Part shown: piece after piece, positions 1-12,824 of the stretch | Numbering within the stretch: position 1 is the stretch's first letter | How the letters are laid out: each line of letters opens with the position of its first letter | NCBI GenBank assembly: GCA_016647705.1 | Contig: CM028335.1 | Location: 39,500,712-39,564,711 of the forward strand | Source of the DNA: Eucommia ulmoides | Lineage: Eukaryota > Streptophyta > Magnoliopsida > Garryales > Eucommiaceae | Length of the DNA: 64,000 nucleotides | Direction: 5' to 3' | The notes under the pieces: generated by a model | Databases searched by the model: none | What the model saw: only the letters and a program-made list of their open reading frames with translations | Told to the model about the DNA's origin: nothing | Program-made: the position numbers and the translations under genes

Positions 1-2
1 CC

Positions 3-1239
3 GATGCCCTAGAAACATTAGCATCTATGATATTAGTGATCAAAGAAGAAGATGAGGAGATTCCCATAATCGTCAAGATATACCGAAAACCACCTCATTG
101 TAATTAGATAGAACCTAAAGAAGACGAGGAACCTTGGTATAAAGACATCCAAAGGTTTTTGAAGAATCAAGAATATCTCGAGAGAGCCAATAGCATGAGT
201 CGAAGAACCTTGCGAAGCCTAGTAGGCCAATTCTTTTTTAGCGGTAACACATTATATAAGAGATCACTAGATTTAGGTCTCTTAAGTTATGTGGGCGCTT
301 GAGAAGCAATACAACTCATGAATGAGGTTTATAGCGTAGTCTGCGGACTACACATGAGCGGGTTCATGTTGTCCATAAAGATCCTACGAACTGGCCATTT
401 TTGGTTATTTAAGGAAGGTGATTGCATAAAATTTTCAAGAAGATGCTGGAAATGCCTAATGCATGGTGATCGGGTCCACTTATCCCCTATGGGCTTGCAT
501 TGCTTAGTGGTCCCATGGCCTTTCTCGATGTGGGGAATGGATGCTATCGGTTCAATCACATCGATAGCACCAAGTGGACTCCAATTCATCCTAGTAGCTA
601 TAGACTACTTCACCTAGGTTTTGCTTAATCATATAACTTAGAATACCGTAACGCGGTTTTTCAAGGATAATATCCTATCACGTTACAGAGTACCCCAAGC
701 CCTGATCATAGACAATGCCTAAAATCTCAAAGGAAGAATGATGAAATCCATTTGTGCCAAGTTCAAAGTTAAACACAAGAATTTCGCTCCCTACCGTCCG
801 AAAATGAATGGAGCAATAGAGGCCGCTAACAAGGACATTAAGAAGATCTTGAGAAAGATGGTAGACAACTACAAGGAATGGGATGAGATGCTCCCATTTG
901 CTTTTATGGCTTATCGAACATCAGTTCGAACATTGACTGGAACTATGCCATATTCATTAGTGTATGGAACGAAAGCTGTAATCCTAGCAGAGGTAGAAAT
1001 TTCCACTCTTATGATTCTAGTGGAAGCCGAGTTGGATGAAGTCGAATTGTACAACAGAGACTCGATTAGCTATGTTTGATAGATGAAAAGAGACTCATTA
1101 CTATTTTCCATGGGCTATTATTGGAAGAGGATGGATAGAAAGTATTAGGGCATATGCGGCCTTAATACTTTAAGAGATAGATGGAGAAGAGTTCTGGGAG
1201 CCCATTAATTCTGATGCAGTCAAGAAGTTCTACCCCTAG
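3..1239 (+). pseudogene. T1 pol remnant: integrase and C-terminal tail
   Basis: End of a Ty3/gypsy polyprotein. Frame 3 from base 3 to 1079 reads as the zinc-binding and catalytic parts of a Tat-type integrase. Recognisable pieces are RRTLRSLVGQFFFSGNTLYK, a W-P-F-x-M-W-G-x-D block (catalytic Asp) near 520-545, a degenerate IIDNA block near 708, and PYRPKMNGAIEAANKDIKK near 795-845, which contains the catalytic Glu. YRTSVRT and PYSLVYGTKAV follow. Several in-frame stops interrupt it (for example after position 108 and near 617 and 719). Past 1079 the reading continues in another frame and resumes as EPINSDAVKKFYP, the usual Tat pol terminus, ending with TAG at 1237-1239. A stretch between the two has been lost or scrambled. 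Non-functional. Confidence 0.8.
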
Positions 1240-1480
1240 AAAAATTAAACCCAGACTCACTAACAAAAGGAAGTGAGGACAAAAAATGGTATAAAATTTG
1301 TAGGACTTGAAGACGTGGTGAAAACCTGAAAGGGCGCTGTAGTTAAGAAAGTAGGGATCATAGGAAGATACAAAAACTACTAACCCAGTGAAAACCCAAG
1401 AGGACATTGAGGTGCAAAAATGTGGTAGTCGACCTTATTGAAAACCCGAAAGGGCGCTAAAGGCAAACATATAATAATAA

Positions 1481-1515
<35 letters not shown>

Positions 1516-2884
1516 AAAATAGGAGACATCGAATTTCAACCATTTTATCGTACATCTGTGGAGTTTGGATTTGTCTAGAGACCATCATACTACAATTGGT
1601 TTGAATGAATCAAAGAATTCGATTGGTAATTTTGTCCTCTTTAGGTTTCGAAAGAAGGCAGGTCGGAAGCTGCTAGAGATCTTGAAGCCTTTGATAAATG
1701 ACTAAGTCTAAGTTTGTACTCCTAAGGAAGAAAACATTTCTAAATAATGGATAATATACTTGATTATGCAGGCTTTGTTTAGTAACTCTAATATCTGATT
1801 CTGTATATGTTATACTTTTTTCATAACTAACATTTCAATATAGATAAGTAGAAAGGAGAAAATGGCAATGGAGTGAAGGGGATAGAAGCAAGATAAAACC
1901 TGGCAAATACTCTTAGTACAATTCCATTTCAAAAGATGTCCGACGTTATCACTAAACCAACTATGCACAACACCTTAAATTCCCATAATACCCGCCATCA
2001 ATATATCAAAAGTCTCACTAAGTCCTATACTGTGATCCAAATTCCTTAAAAGGCCGTAAACCCAGAAAACCATCGTGCACCATAGGATGTGTGGTTTTTG
2101 ATTTTGAGACAAGTATGGTTTACTTTAGAGTTACTTTAAGGATGGAGCCTTTTGAAAAGAGAAGACAACAGACGAAGATTTTCCATTTTCCGAAGAAAGA
2201 AGCTAGTATACACCATTCAGGGGACAAGACCAAGGAACGGAGACGGGGTTCGTTTTCATATGACAATACTTTGACTGTAAAAAATGCAGGAAATAAACAC
2301 AGGTTGCCTATATGCTGACATTCGAAGAAAAACATTTTAAGTAAAAAGGGCTAAACGGAAAGGGGGAGGTTTACCATTCAATTCCAACAAACAATCTGCA
2401 AGCCTTGCCGATACAGGTAATTAATTTTATCAATTCATAGCTAGACATCATAAATAATTGCATGGCCAATATATTACGCCAACAGGAAAACTCCTAAGGT
2501 ATTAACTTCGCATTTCGAGAAATTATAATAATAAACACGTGGCAAGTTTATTTGGAGATTTACATCAATAAATCCCAAATTCATTTTCCATCACCTCCGA
2601 CAAACAATGAGACGAACCAATTTAGGTTTTCAATCCAGTAGCTAATTAGTCTTTTCCCTAGCTAGCATGATGGAGCATATTTTACATTGTCAATAATTAT
2701 GAATCGCACGATAGGAAGTGTCGAATTATATTCCACAACGGAACTTATCTAATCACTGCCCTAGTGTACGACTGGGGCACATTTCATCCTATTCATGTTT
2801 TTTTGCTGGAAACAATGTTCATTTAATCTCATGACATAAAATAAGATGCCCGAATCATAATAAACTCAATTGAATTCATCAACC
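1240..2884 (+). other. T1 3' untranslated region, first part
   Basis: Non-coding sequence after the T1 pol stop. It holds three copies of a short motif (gaaaacc followed by gaaagggcgc or a variant) at about 1318-1463, a pattern common just downstream of pol in Tat-like elements, and a TAAA-type microsatellite at 1471-1519. A 75-codon open frame at 2091-2318 has no recognisable family. Nothing else is supported here. Confidence 0.5.
1471..1519. repeat. (TAAA)n microsatellite
   Basis: About 49 bp of AAT then TAAA repeats within the T1 3' region. Confidence 0.9.
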
Positions 2885-4720
2885 AAGTCTGAACTATGTC
2901 TCGACCTAATTCCTAGTTGAAACAAGGATACATAGGTAACTTTTACAAGGTTCGATTGTCAACTTTAGTGTCTTTCCTTTAAAGACCAGGAACTATGAGT
3001 CAACTTGATTCTTGGAAAAGCTCGGGATATCTAGGAAACTCTTGTGGGTTCGGTTGACAACCTAAAAGCGATGAACTATGTTTCGACCTGATTCTCGGCA
3101 CAGTCCGGGATGCGTAGGCAACCTTTTTAAGGTACGGTTATCAAAATTAAAATTATTCATTCAATCAAGGTTGAACTACGTATTGACTTGATTCTTAATT
3201 ACCTGAGATATGTCGGCAAACCATAATATGGGTTTGGTCACCATTAAATAAAAATCCCCTATCAATCGGGATTGAATCATATCAAACTTTAATATCTTCC
3301 ATCAATGGTGATTGAATCATATCAAATGTAACATCTTCCATCAATCTAGATTGAATCGTGTCAACTTAAAAATCTCCAATCAATCAGGATTAAATAATAT
3401 CAACTTTAAAAATCACCCATCAATTGAGATTTAATAATATCAACTTTAAAATCAATCCCCCAATCAAGGATGAACTAGGTGTCGACTTGAATCTTGGTAA
3501 ATACCAAGATACGTGAAACCTTTATAGATTTGGTTGCCATCTTAAATAAAATTGCTTCATCCCCAACACACTACATTTCGACCTATGCTTTCTCTTAGCC
3601 TTGTATCAGGGCGTATCTCCTGAGAAATCCCTTGACTTCCTAGAGGAGTTGATTTTTAATCCTTTGGTTAAATAAACAACAAAGGATACCTGTGTATGAA
3701 CTACACGTTGACCTAATTCTTGGTAGATTACCAAGGTATGTAGGAAACCTTGTAGGCGTGGTCAACAATTTGAAATAGCACAACGAAGGACAAACTACAT
3801 TTTAATTGGATTTCTAACCTAGGAGATCAATGTATGTAGGTAACCAAGGTGGGTTTCGGTTATCCGTCGATCATTATCCAAAACAATAATATCAATATAA
3901 ATAAACAACCCAACGAGATTTCTAAACTAAATCAAATATTAAAATCACACACTTAGTTCTAGATAAATAGGCAACCCTTGTGGGCTCTGTTGTATCCTCT
4001 GAATGCTCAAGAGATAGTCTTGTGCCCCAATTAGAGCTGGGGCACATTATATCCGATTTCTCCATTGAGATTTTGTGAAGGGAGTCGCCCAAGCTAGAGA
4101 TAGGGCATATTATATCAGATTTCTCCGTGGAGTTTCTTGATATAGACTCACACCAATCACAAGCAATTTAAAATTTAAAATTCAAAACTGAAATCCATAA
4201 TACCGGGAAATAAATAAGCATCGTCAAGCCCCAGTTTATGACCGGGGCACATTTTATCCAAGGTTAAATTTCCCCTAGGAAAAATTCTAGTCCTCGTCAA
4301 GCAGTCCCAGGTGGGGTGTGGCCAAGAAACTCCACTAGCTGTCGAGTTTCCCTGAGAGTTTTCATTCGTGTGAATTCTCTCAGTCGTATTCAATTATGTG
4401 TTAATATGACGATCTGTGAATCGGTTTCTCTAACCAAGAACCTTTTCCACCAAATATCGAATTAAATCACATGTCTGAACTACACTTGACCTGATTCTCA
4501 GTTAAGTCTGAGATATGTAGGCGCCCTAACGGGGTTCGGTCAAGCCAGCTCATAAAAATCAATGTCGACCTCAGTCTCAGACTGACTAGAGACCCTGGAA
4601 TTAGTTTATCTAACCCAGAACCATTCTACCCAATCTTGATTTACTTTATCTATTTGAACTACATGTGGCCTGATTCTCAATAGTTTGAGATATGTGGGGA
4701 AACTCTTTTGGTACGATCAC
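2885..4720 (+). repeat. Degenerate dispersed repeat of T1 (GAACTAC...GACCTGATTCT type)
   Basis: A loose repeat of roughly 80-200 bp spacing. Each copy has a core close to GAACTACGTNTCGACCTG, then ATTCT, then about 15 bases, then GATATGTAGGCAACC and a GGTTCGGTCA-like tail. Copies start near 2887, 2985, 3069, 3171, 3471, 3696, 4483 and 4656. Between 3265 and 3470 a different unit of about 55 bp (AATCGGGATTGAATCATATC type) is repeated about five times. A third motif, ending GGGGCACATTTTATCC or a variant, recurs near 2775, 4040, 4100 and 4240. Similar GAACTAC copies recur inside the T1 LTR (13797-14080), so the family is shared between 3' internal region and LTR. Repeats of this kind are a known habit of Tat/Ogre-type elements; a function is not known to me. 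Confidence 0.7.
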
Positions 4721-4724
4721 AACT

Positions 4725-5808
4725 AAGAGTCGATGATCGTTCGTAATCTTCTCCAAATCCTATAGGTCGATCGTTCATCACTCTATAGGCATCCATAGTC
4801 ATGGTAAGGTTGATCATTCGTCATCCTTACCAAGACCTATAGAACCAGGCATTAATGCCATTCTATAGGTATCCATGGTCTTGGTAAGGTTAATGATTCC
4901 TCATCTTTACCAAGACCTGTGGAACCAAGCATTCATGTCGTTCTATAGGTATCCATGGTTACGATAAGGTGGATAATTTGTCATCCTTACCAAGATCTTT
5001 AGAACCAGGCATTTAAGCTGTTCCATAGGTATCCAAGTCATGATAAGGTTAATTGTTCATTGTCCTTACCAAGACCTGTGGAACCAGGCATTCACGTCAT
5101 TCCATAAGTATCCAAGTCATGGTAAGATTGATCATTCATCATCCTTACCAAGACTTATGGAACCAGGTATTCACACCGTTCCATAGGTATCCAAGTCACA
5201 TGAGGATTGATCGTTTGTCATCCTCACCAAGTCCTCTAGGATTGATCGTCCATCATTCTTTAGGAACCCAATGCTAGTAAGATTGATTGTTCGTCGTCCT
5301 TACTTAGCATAATCCTCTAGGACTGGTCATTTGGCATTCTTTGGAAAAGATTCCTTACCCGTGTGGAAAGAATATAGTCAATCCTATGGGTAATATGGTA
5401 GGGTGTATATCCTCTCCTACCTAGGACACCACAGAGATATCGATGAGTCGTCATTCTCCATACGTTATGACATAATCCTATAGAATTGATCGTTCATCAT
5501 TCTATAGAAATCTATAGTCACAGTAAGGATTGTTCGTTCGTCATCCTTACCAGGGCCTGTAGAACCAGACATTCATGCCGTTCTATAGGTATACAAGTCA
5601 CGAGGAGGCTGATCATTCGTCATATTTATCAAGACCTATAGGATTGATCGTTTGTCATCCTATAGGCATGGAAGCCAGGGGATGTTGATCTTTTGTCATT
5701 ATCACCAAGATCTATAGGATTAATTGTTTTTTATCCTCACCAAAATCTATAGGATTGATCGTTCGTCATTCTATGGATATCCAAGTCATGGGATATTGAT
5801 CGTTCGTC
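4725..5808 (+). repeat. ~76-bp tandem array, left block
   Basis: Tandem repeat with a period near 76 bp made of two diverged half-units of about 38 bp. Both halves carry GATCGTTCGTCATCCT; one is followed by the palindrome CCTATAGG, the other by ACCAAGACC. The array once continued into 8058-8930 and is now split by a solo LTR. Open frames within it (for example 5053-5277) are by-products of the repeat. Confidence 0.85.
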
Positions 5809-5813
5809 ATCCT
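5809..5813. other. Target-site duplication atcct, left copy
   Basis: Five bases atcct just before TGTTGG. The identical right copy is at 8053-8057, after ATCAACA. Confidence 0.9.
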
Positions 5814-8052
5814 TGTTGGCCAGTGAGCTACCCAAGAGGGGGTGAATTGGGTAGATAAAAAATTATCAGAGAAAATACTTCAAAAATCCAAATAATTAAT
5901 TTTAATCCTAACTTAATTATTATCTTTATATAACAGTGGAAATATAATATCAACTAGGTGTGTAACAAACAATAAAAATAAATAATAAAAAATAGCAACA
6001 CACTAGAAATTTATACTGGTTCACTAAGTTATTCTTGGATAATCCAGTCCCTTGAGCTCTACGGAGTGTCGCACCCACTGAACTCAAGATTACTTTAAAG
6101 GTAGGAACCAAACCCTCACAATGATTATTTTTGTCGGTTCAGAATCAATCTTTACAAATTCCGTTTCACAAGCTCAGGAATAACCTCTACTTTTTATAGG
6201 CTCAATAATAACCTAATTCTTTTTGTACCTTAGGCTAAAGAATCGAAACCTCACAAACACTCCAAATTTTACCTGGTAAGGATTGAACCGTTAAAAAATT
6301 GCTCACAAATCAATTCAATCAAGGAAGAATTACTACCTCAATCTATTTATAGGAAGAGACTGAAACCAACTACCATTTGATTAAATACTCCCAATAGTAT
6401 TCAATTCGTCACTCAACTCACCAATTACAAATTGATAAGAGATTTTTCTTACTTGGAGCTTCTACCACGCCAAATAAATTAGAACTCAATTAATATCTCA
6501 AAACTAGTGATAGAAAAGTGAGATATTCAAAATCTGATTTTAAACAAAAATTGGGTAGCACGTAATGGAACACGTAATCAGATTTCTTCAAGAAATTGTT
6601 TCAAAAATATTTTTCAATAAAAAATCGGAAAACAATTTCAAAGATCAAATTCCAAATTCCAAATATAATCAAGCAACAATTAATAGAAAGTAATTTGGAA
6701 AGATCTCACTAGGATTCCACCGAAAAAATAATGATTAGAGATAGCAATAAAACTTCCGATCGGTAGTAGCAATAATCCACAACAAATATTTCTCAAGAAT
6801 AACTCTCAGAAAAGATCTCACAATTAAATTAATATGATTACTCTTATAAATCTCAAAAGTTGAATAGCTCAGAATAATTCTCTAGATGTCTTTCAAATGT
6901 GAAAAAAGCAAGTCTATTTAAAAGGGAATAAAACAAGCCCTCCAATGGCTAGTTCCCATGAATCATGACTTTTAATTGCACTAATAGACCCTCTATATAA
7001 TAATGATTCATTTTTGATATAATTCACTCAAAAATATCTTTTAAAACTTTCAATTAAGTCCCTTAAATTTTTTCTTCAAACATAATTGAATAAGATTGAA
7101 AGAATTATACGTGCCAAATTGAGAAACATCAAAAATACTTGAAACATATCTATAGGAATACTTAGATATCATTTAAATAACTAAAAAACACTTCATATTC
7201 CTAAGATATCTCGGAGATCCTAACAAAAAACCCGTTAGTAACGGCTACTTTTAGAATAAAATCCAAAATTCCACAAAATCCTAAAACGATCCTATAAGTC
7301 GATTGACCAAGGGTTATCTGTCAATTGATTGATTCAGGATGTAGGTAAACCAAAAATTCTTCGCCCATCGGTCGATCGCTCATACTTCAACTGTCAACCT
7401 GACGATTCAGAGAGTTACATGAGTTGACCTATTTGTCGACCTAGAGATTTCAGAGAGTTTTACTTTTGGTCATAGGTTGACCTCCCTGTTGACTGATCAA
7501 TTTAGAGAGTTCACCATTTAAGCTCAGGTCGACCTACCTATCGACCGAGAGATTCAACTTCACCTTCTATACTCTGGTCGACTTACTTGTCGACTTGTCA
7601 CTGATGGGAACCTCTTCTAAATTCGTTTTTAATCCATTTTATTCAACATTTTTGCCCCTTTAACTGATTTCTTTCCTCAGTTAGCTCCACTAAGTTCTTA
7701 AATTCAATTTTAATTAATTATCAACATTTATTTTTTAATTACATATAGGAGCAAATAATTTTACTAATTAGGATCTTATAAAAAACACACATATTTATAA
7801 AAATCATTTGTATCGTGTGTGATCTTAATTGGGCTATTAAGAGTTATAATTTAACCTGAGTTGTTTCCCTAGGTTCTTTAATTTCTTTAAACTCTTAATC
7901 TTCCATCATCTTTGTCATCATCTTTAGCATTGCCATAATATCTTCATGAGCATTTTCATCACTGGAACTAAGAAACTGAAATACTCAATAAAATCATTAG
8001 TTCCATAAAAAATATCAACCTTTAATTGTCCATCAAAATCTTAGGATCAACA
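5814..8052 (-). repeat. Solo LTR of SIRE-like copia element, minus orientation
   Basis: Starts TGTTGGCCAGTGAGC and ends GGATCAACA, flanked by perfect 5-bp duplications (atcct). It is 2239 bp with no internal region, PBS or PPT, so it is a solo LTR, presumably left by recombination between two LTRs. Orientation is inferred from C1, where the coding-strand LTR begins TGTT...TTTTGATGGACAATTAA; here that end is on the right and reversed. It carries a cluster of GTCGAC-type repeats at about 7300-7590 and a TATA-like TTTAAATAGAC on the minus strand near 6914. It interrupts the ~76-bp array of T1. Confidence 0.92.
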
Positions 8053-8057
8053 ATCCT

Positions 8058-8930
8058 CACCAAGATCTATAGGATTGATCGTTCGTCATCCTATAGGTGT
8101 ACAAGTCACAAGAGGTTGATCGTTCATTATCATCACCAAGACTTATAGGATTTATCGTTCGTCATCCTTTAGGTATCCAAGTCATGGGAGGTTGATCTTA
8201 AATCATCCTTACCAAGATCTATAGGATTGATCGTTTGTCATCCTATAGGTATTCAAGTCACTGGAGGTTAATCGTTTGTCATCCTCACCAAGATCTATAG
8301 GATTGATCGTTTGTTATCCTATAGGTATTCAAGTCATGGGAGGTTAATCGTTCGTCATCCTCACCAAGATCTATAGGATGGATTGCTCGTCATCCTATAG
8401 GTATTTAATGTGACAGTGGTATTGATCGTTCGTCATCCTTACCAAGACCTATGGGGATGATTGTTCATCATCCTATAGGTATTCAAAGTCATGGTGGGAT
8501 TGATTGTTCATCATCCTTACCAAGACCTATAGGATTGATCGCTCGTCATCCTATTGGTATTCAAAGTCACGGTGGGATTGATCATTCATCATCCTTACCA
8601 AGACCCATAGGATTGATCACTCATCATCCTATAGGTATTCAAAGTCACGGTGGGATTGATCATTCGTTGTCCTTACCAAGTCTTCTAGGATCGATCATTT
8701 GTCATCCTCTAGGAAGTTAGATAGGTAGGATCAGACAGTCATGTACTCATTTGAATATAAATAATCTAAGGTTGACTGTTTGTCATCCTACAAGATTATA
8801 GAATGCTAGAAGTGATAGATCGTCATCCTTACCAAGTCCTCTAGAATCAGGTATGTCACCGTCCTTTAGGAAACCCTTTACAGCTCTTGTAAGGTAAAGG
8901 CAACCATGCAAAATACTCCTGACTTTGCTT
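8058..8930 (+). repeat. ~76-bp tandem array, right block
   Basis: Continuation of the array at 4725-5808 with the same half-unit layout. Units here are more alike than in the left block (for example 8072-8450), suggesting more recent expansion. After about 8760 the repeat decays. The 89-codon open frame at 8451-8720 is a repeat artefact (GGIDHSSSLPRPIGLI-type periodic translation). Confidence 0.85.
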
Positions 8931-9022
8931 AGTTAAATATTTAAATATATGTATTTATATTTCATGTCTAGCAGAACAAAATGTCTATGTCTCATTCCTT
9001 ATCACTACGAGTAAACTTGCAT

Positions 9023-9038
9023 GACAAAGAGGGGTAGT
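9023..9038 (+). promoter_or_regulatory. T1 polypurine tract
   Basis: A purine-rich run (gacaaagaggggtag) directly before the LTR start TGTAGACACC; this is the usual primer site for plus-strand DNA synthesis in LTR elements. Confidence 0.75.
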
Positions 9039-9837
9039 TGTAGACACCATATTTTGTCTCGCCCAGTTAGTGTCGAATCAAGTACAAATTTAGATAAACT
9101 TTAAACATAGATTTAAAGGGAATGAATTTATACTTTGGATCACATTATATAATACAGAAAAACACCAACAAACATAAGAAAACCACAAAATTGTTAAATT
9201 AAACTGAATTCAACTAACTAAAAGTTTCAAGTCAATTTCGAAAATCCTATAATTTAAGGGGGTCTAAAATAATATTATTAAAGGTTGATTTTTATTAAAT
9301 CACCTTTAATATAAATAAAAATTACTTACTATACTTCAATTATAGGATATTTCACCAATTTACCTCGGTTACCTACTTTAACCCTGAAACATTTACTATC
9401 ATTGGTTTCGTCTATTTAACACCAAAAATATTGTTTCAATTATGCATGTTATAGTCAAAAACCATCAAGAAACAAATAAAAAGACCATGATCAAGGAATG
9501 GAGATGTCATGACAAATCCTAAATTACTAAAGTCATTAAAGGTTTGGACTTGATTTTGAATTAAACAAACCAAAGTTGTTTTGACAATCCACCAAAGCCC
9601 ATGGAATCAAGAGCCCAATGCATCATTAAATGACTCACAAATGATCACTGAAATGACCAAGAATCCCTAATATATTCTCTACACAAAATATCTAAGGAAG
9701 AAACTAAATCACTTAGGAGAAAACTAACCGTTATTGAAACTAAACCAATTCGGTTTGCCACCTAGGAAAGGAATTTAAAGTGCATCAAATTCCCATCCCA
9801 TCAAGCATTAAATGTTTGGGATGACATGGATAGGTCA

Positions 9838-12035
9838 TGTTGAATCCAAGGTTTTGATGAACAATTAAGTATTGATGTTTTTGGTAGAACTAATGGTTTT
9901 ATCAAGTGTTTTAGATTTATAATTCCATGCATCTGATTAAGAAGACCTCATAAGAAAACATAAATGGTGAAAGATAGACGTAATGAGGATGTGAAGAGTT
10001 TTGAAGATGTTGTAGAAAAATAGGTGAAAATAACTCTTTACTTATATACTCTTAACGCAACTCGAATTAGGATCACACACAACACTTCAAATGGGTTAAT
10101 TCTGCGTGTGTCATAATAAGAAGCGATAATTTTAAGATCTTAAAATAAGATATTGTATGTGCTCCTTATATGAAATGAATTTGATAATTGACCTAATTGG
10201 AAAATATATTTTAAACTATAAAAAGTTAATTTTTTAAGTCATTTTGGTCAACCGAGAAAAGTAATCGGTCAATCGAATCAAACAGTGCATTTTTGGAGTT
10301 AAAATGAGATGCTACTAATCCAATCGGTCAACTATTTGAAACAGTTTTGAATTGGCAAAGAACGTGAGCACACTAATCCAATCAGTCAACCGAATGAAGA
10401 AGGTTGGTCAATCGTTTGAGTTATTAGATAAATTGAAGGGAAAATAGATTACACTGATCCAATCAGTCAACTGATTTCGGTAAACCAACTGGCCTTTAGT
10501 TAATGGTTGAATTTGGAGCTGGACAGGTCGATCAACTGACCTGTGGGATTTAGTCAATCATCTGAGTCAGTTGAGATTTCGAGAGATTTGGTCTCTTGGT
10601 CAAAACCTATCCGTTTTTTATGATTCCAAGAGAGAGATTTGGGGGATTTAAACTTAATTGAACTATTAACAACCTATTATGTTATCCCTAATGATATGGT
10701 CCATAAAATTTTAATATTTTTGTAATTTAAATAGTTTAATACTTCCTATTTCTTTGGTTTTAAATTGAGAATAGTTTTATGGACTTAATTGAGAGAATTA
10801 AAAGTTATTTTTAAGTGGAATACACCAGAAATGAAAGGTTATCATATATGGGGTCTAAGAGTGTCATTAAGTGGGAAATCTTTAAGAAATTAGCCGTTGG
10901 AGGGCTAGTTATTGGTCTATTAATATATACATGCGGGAATTGAGATCAATACATCAAGAACAACTAGTTTGAGTTATTCTAAGAGTGATATTTACGCTGA
11001 GATTTTGAGACATTTATTCTAAGTTCTTGATCTAAAGCGCTTGTGGTTTGGTGTTACCAACTTGCGTTCTATTGCTATTCTATCATTATCTTCGGTGTTT
11101 CCCGGTAAGATCTGTTCTAGCTTCATTATTTATTTTGAAGTTTTATTTTTATTTATTGCTTGGTATATGATTGATTAGAAAATTGTTTTAAACTTAAAAT
11201 TCTAAAAATCTTTTTTTAAATGATTTTTGTTTGATTATCTAATTACATGTTTCAATTGTGCTATCCACTTTATTAATTAATCAGATTTTATTTGCCACAT
11301 ATTGTATCTATCACATAGTAGTTATTCGGGTGATTAATTGAGCATATTCATTCGTATTAAGGAGGTTGAAGCTCCTTGTAGGAAGAAACTTTCATTTTTG
11401 TACTTGTGAGGTTGAGTGGATTAGACATGTTTAGGATGGTGTCTAGTTAGGGTAGCTAGGTTTCGATATTTTTAATGTGAAAAAGATTAGGATTTAATAT
11501 TTGTTCTGCAAAATGGTTAGGTTATTCTTTTCTCTTAAAAATAAGTAGGTTTTTATTTTTCCAGTAATTGAATTACTTTTGAGTGAATTGTAAAGGTTAA
11601 TTATTCCATGTGATAAGGATAAGCAAGAGAGAGTTAGGTTATTCTTTAGCCCGGAAAAAAGATAAGGTTTATCCTTGACCCGTGAAAAGGGTAAATTATA
11701 AAGGTTGATTCTATGCCTGTAAAATAATCGTTGTAAGATTTTGGTTCCTACTTGGTAAAAGAATCAGGGGTTTAGTAGATTACGAATCTCCATGGAGCTT
11801 GGGGGACTGGACGTAAGAAAGACTAGCTTGACCGAACCAAGATAAATTCTTGTGTGCTGCATTGATTTATTTTCTATCTTGTGTTTGGGTGTCCACTTAG
11901 TACTAAACATATATCTGTTGCGTATAAAGATAGTAATCTATTTGGGAAAATTGATTATTTGTGTTTAAGTAAATTAATTATTTAAATTTTGTAACTACCC
12001 AATTTCCCCTTCTTGGATAGCTCTTTGGGCCAACA
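9838..12035 (+). repeat. Solo LTR of SIRE-like copia element, plus orientation
   Basis: Starts TGTTGAATCCAAGG, ends GGGCCAACA and is flanked by perfect duplications ggtca (9833-9837 and 12036-12040). It is 2198 bp with no internal region. It belongs to the same broad family as 5814-8052 but is inverted relative to it. U3 holds a cluster of GGTCAACCGA-type direct repeats at about 10245-10580. A TATA-like region (aatatatacatg) lies near 10921. The segment from 10925 onward aligns by eye with 56290-57353, the far half of the C1 LTR. Confidence 0.92.
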
Positions 12036-12176
12036 GGTCACATTCAAGGGATGTAGATATTTTGATCAAAATATCTTAGGGTTAACCGAAATCCTTGAAA
12101 TTTGAGTACCCGTTATCGAAACAAAACCAATCCAGTTTGCCACCTAACCAAGGCATTTAATGGTCATTAAATGCCT

Positions 12177-12334
12177 ATCCCATCAAGCATTTATTGCTTG
12201 GGATGACATGGATGGGGAGGATTCAAAGAACCTAGATATTTTCACAAAAATATCTATCCCATCAAGAATTTATTGCTTGGGATGACATGGATGGGGAGGA
12301 TTCAAAGAACCTAGATATTTTCACAAAAATATCT
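12177..12334. repeat. 79-bp tandem duplication in T1 LTR
   Basis: Two nearly identical adjacent units of 79 bp (first about 12177-12255, second about 12256-12334), differing at one visible base (aagcat versus aagaat). Confidence 0.9.
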
Positions 12335-12814
12335 TAGGGTTAAATAGAAACCTTATAATGTACCTATCAGTTACACGAAAAACCAACCCGATTCGATTCA
12401 GATCCAACCAAATTCAATCCCATTACATCATGAGTCATTATCAAACATTAAATGCAAAATGACTTATCAAGACCATGTTCAATGCACCTTGGAAACATTA
12501 ATGGGAACCAAACCAAAATAGTGAAACTAACCGGTACTTAACCCCTAAACCGAACCGGAAGTGTCACTTCATTCCATTAATGCACCCATGTGTAATCAAT
12601 CATATTCAACAGTGTGTAATGATTTCCAATCATTATAAGAATCTTCCAAAGATTTGGTAATCGTTACCAAATCTTTAAGAATCCTACGCAATCTTCAATA
12701 TCCGTTCAAAATAGTTGAAGATCAAGACAAGAGGACAAGTACCCTAGCCCAAACAGACTCTAAGAAAGGGACTGGTATGGCCTGTACATGGATGAATACA
12801 TAGGCCCTTTGGCC

Positions 12815-12824
12815 TATAAATATA
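12815..12824 (+). promoter_or_regulatory. TATA box of T1 LTR
   Basis: TATAAATATA in the middle of the LTR, followed about 30 bp later by a pyrimidine-rich leader. Position and wording fit a plant retrotransposon promoter; the transcription start is inferred. Confidence 0.6.

Noticed and set aside
318..617. 99-codon plus-strand open frame taken as a separate gene
   Set aside because: It is part of the longer T1 integrase frame, bounded by decay stops.
5053..5277. 74-codon open frame in the left array block
   Set aside because: Also a tandem-repeat by-product.
8451..8720. 89-codon open frame with periodic GGIDHSSSLPRP translation
   Set aside because: Direct product of the ~76-bp tandem array.
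4725..8930. CRISPR-like regular repeats
   Set aside because: Repeats are contiguous and degenerate with no unique spacers, and the DNA is plant nuclear; this is a tandem array.
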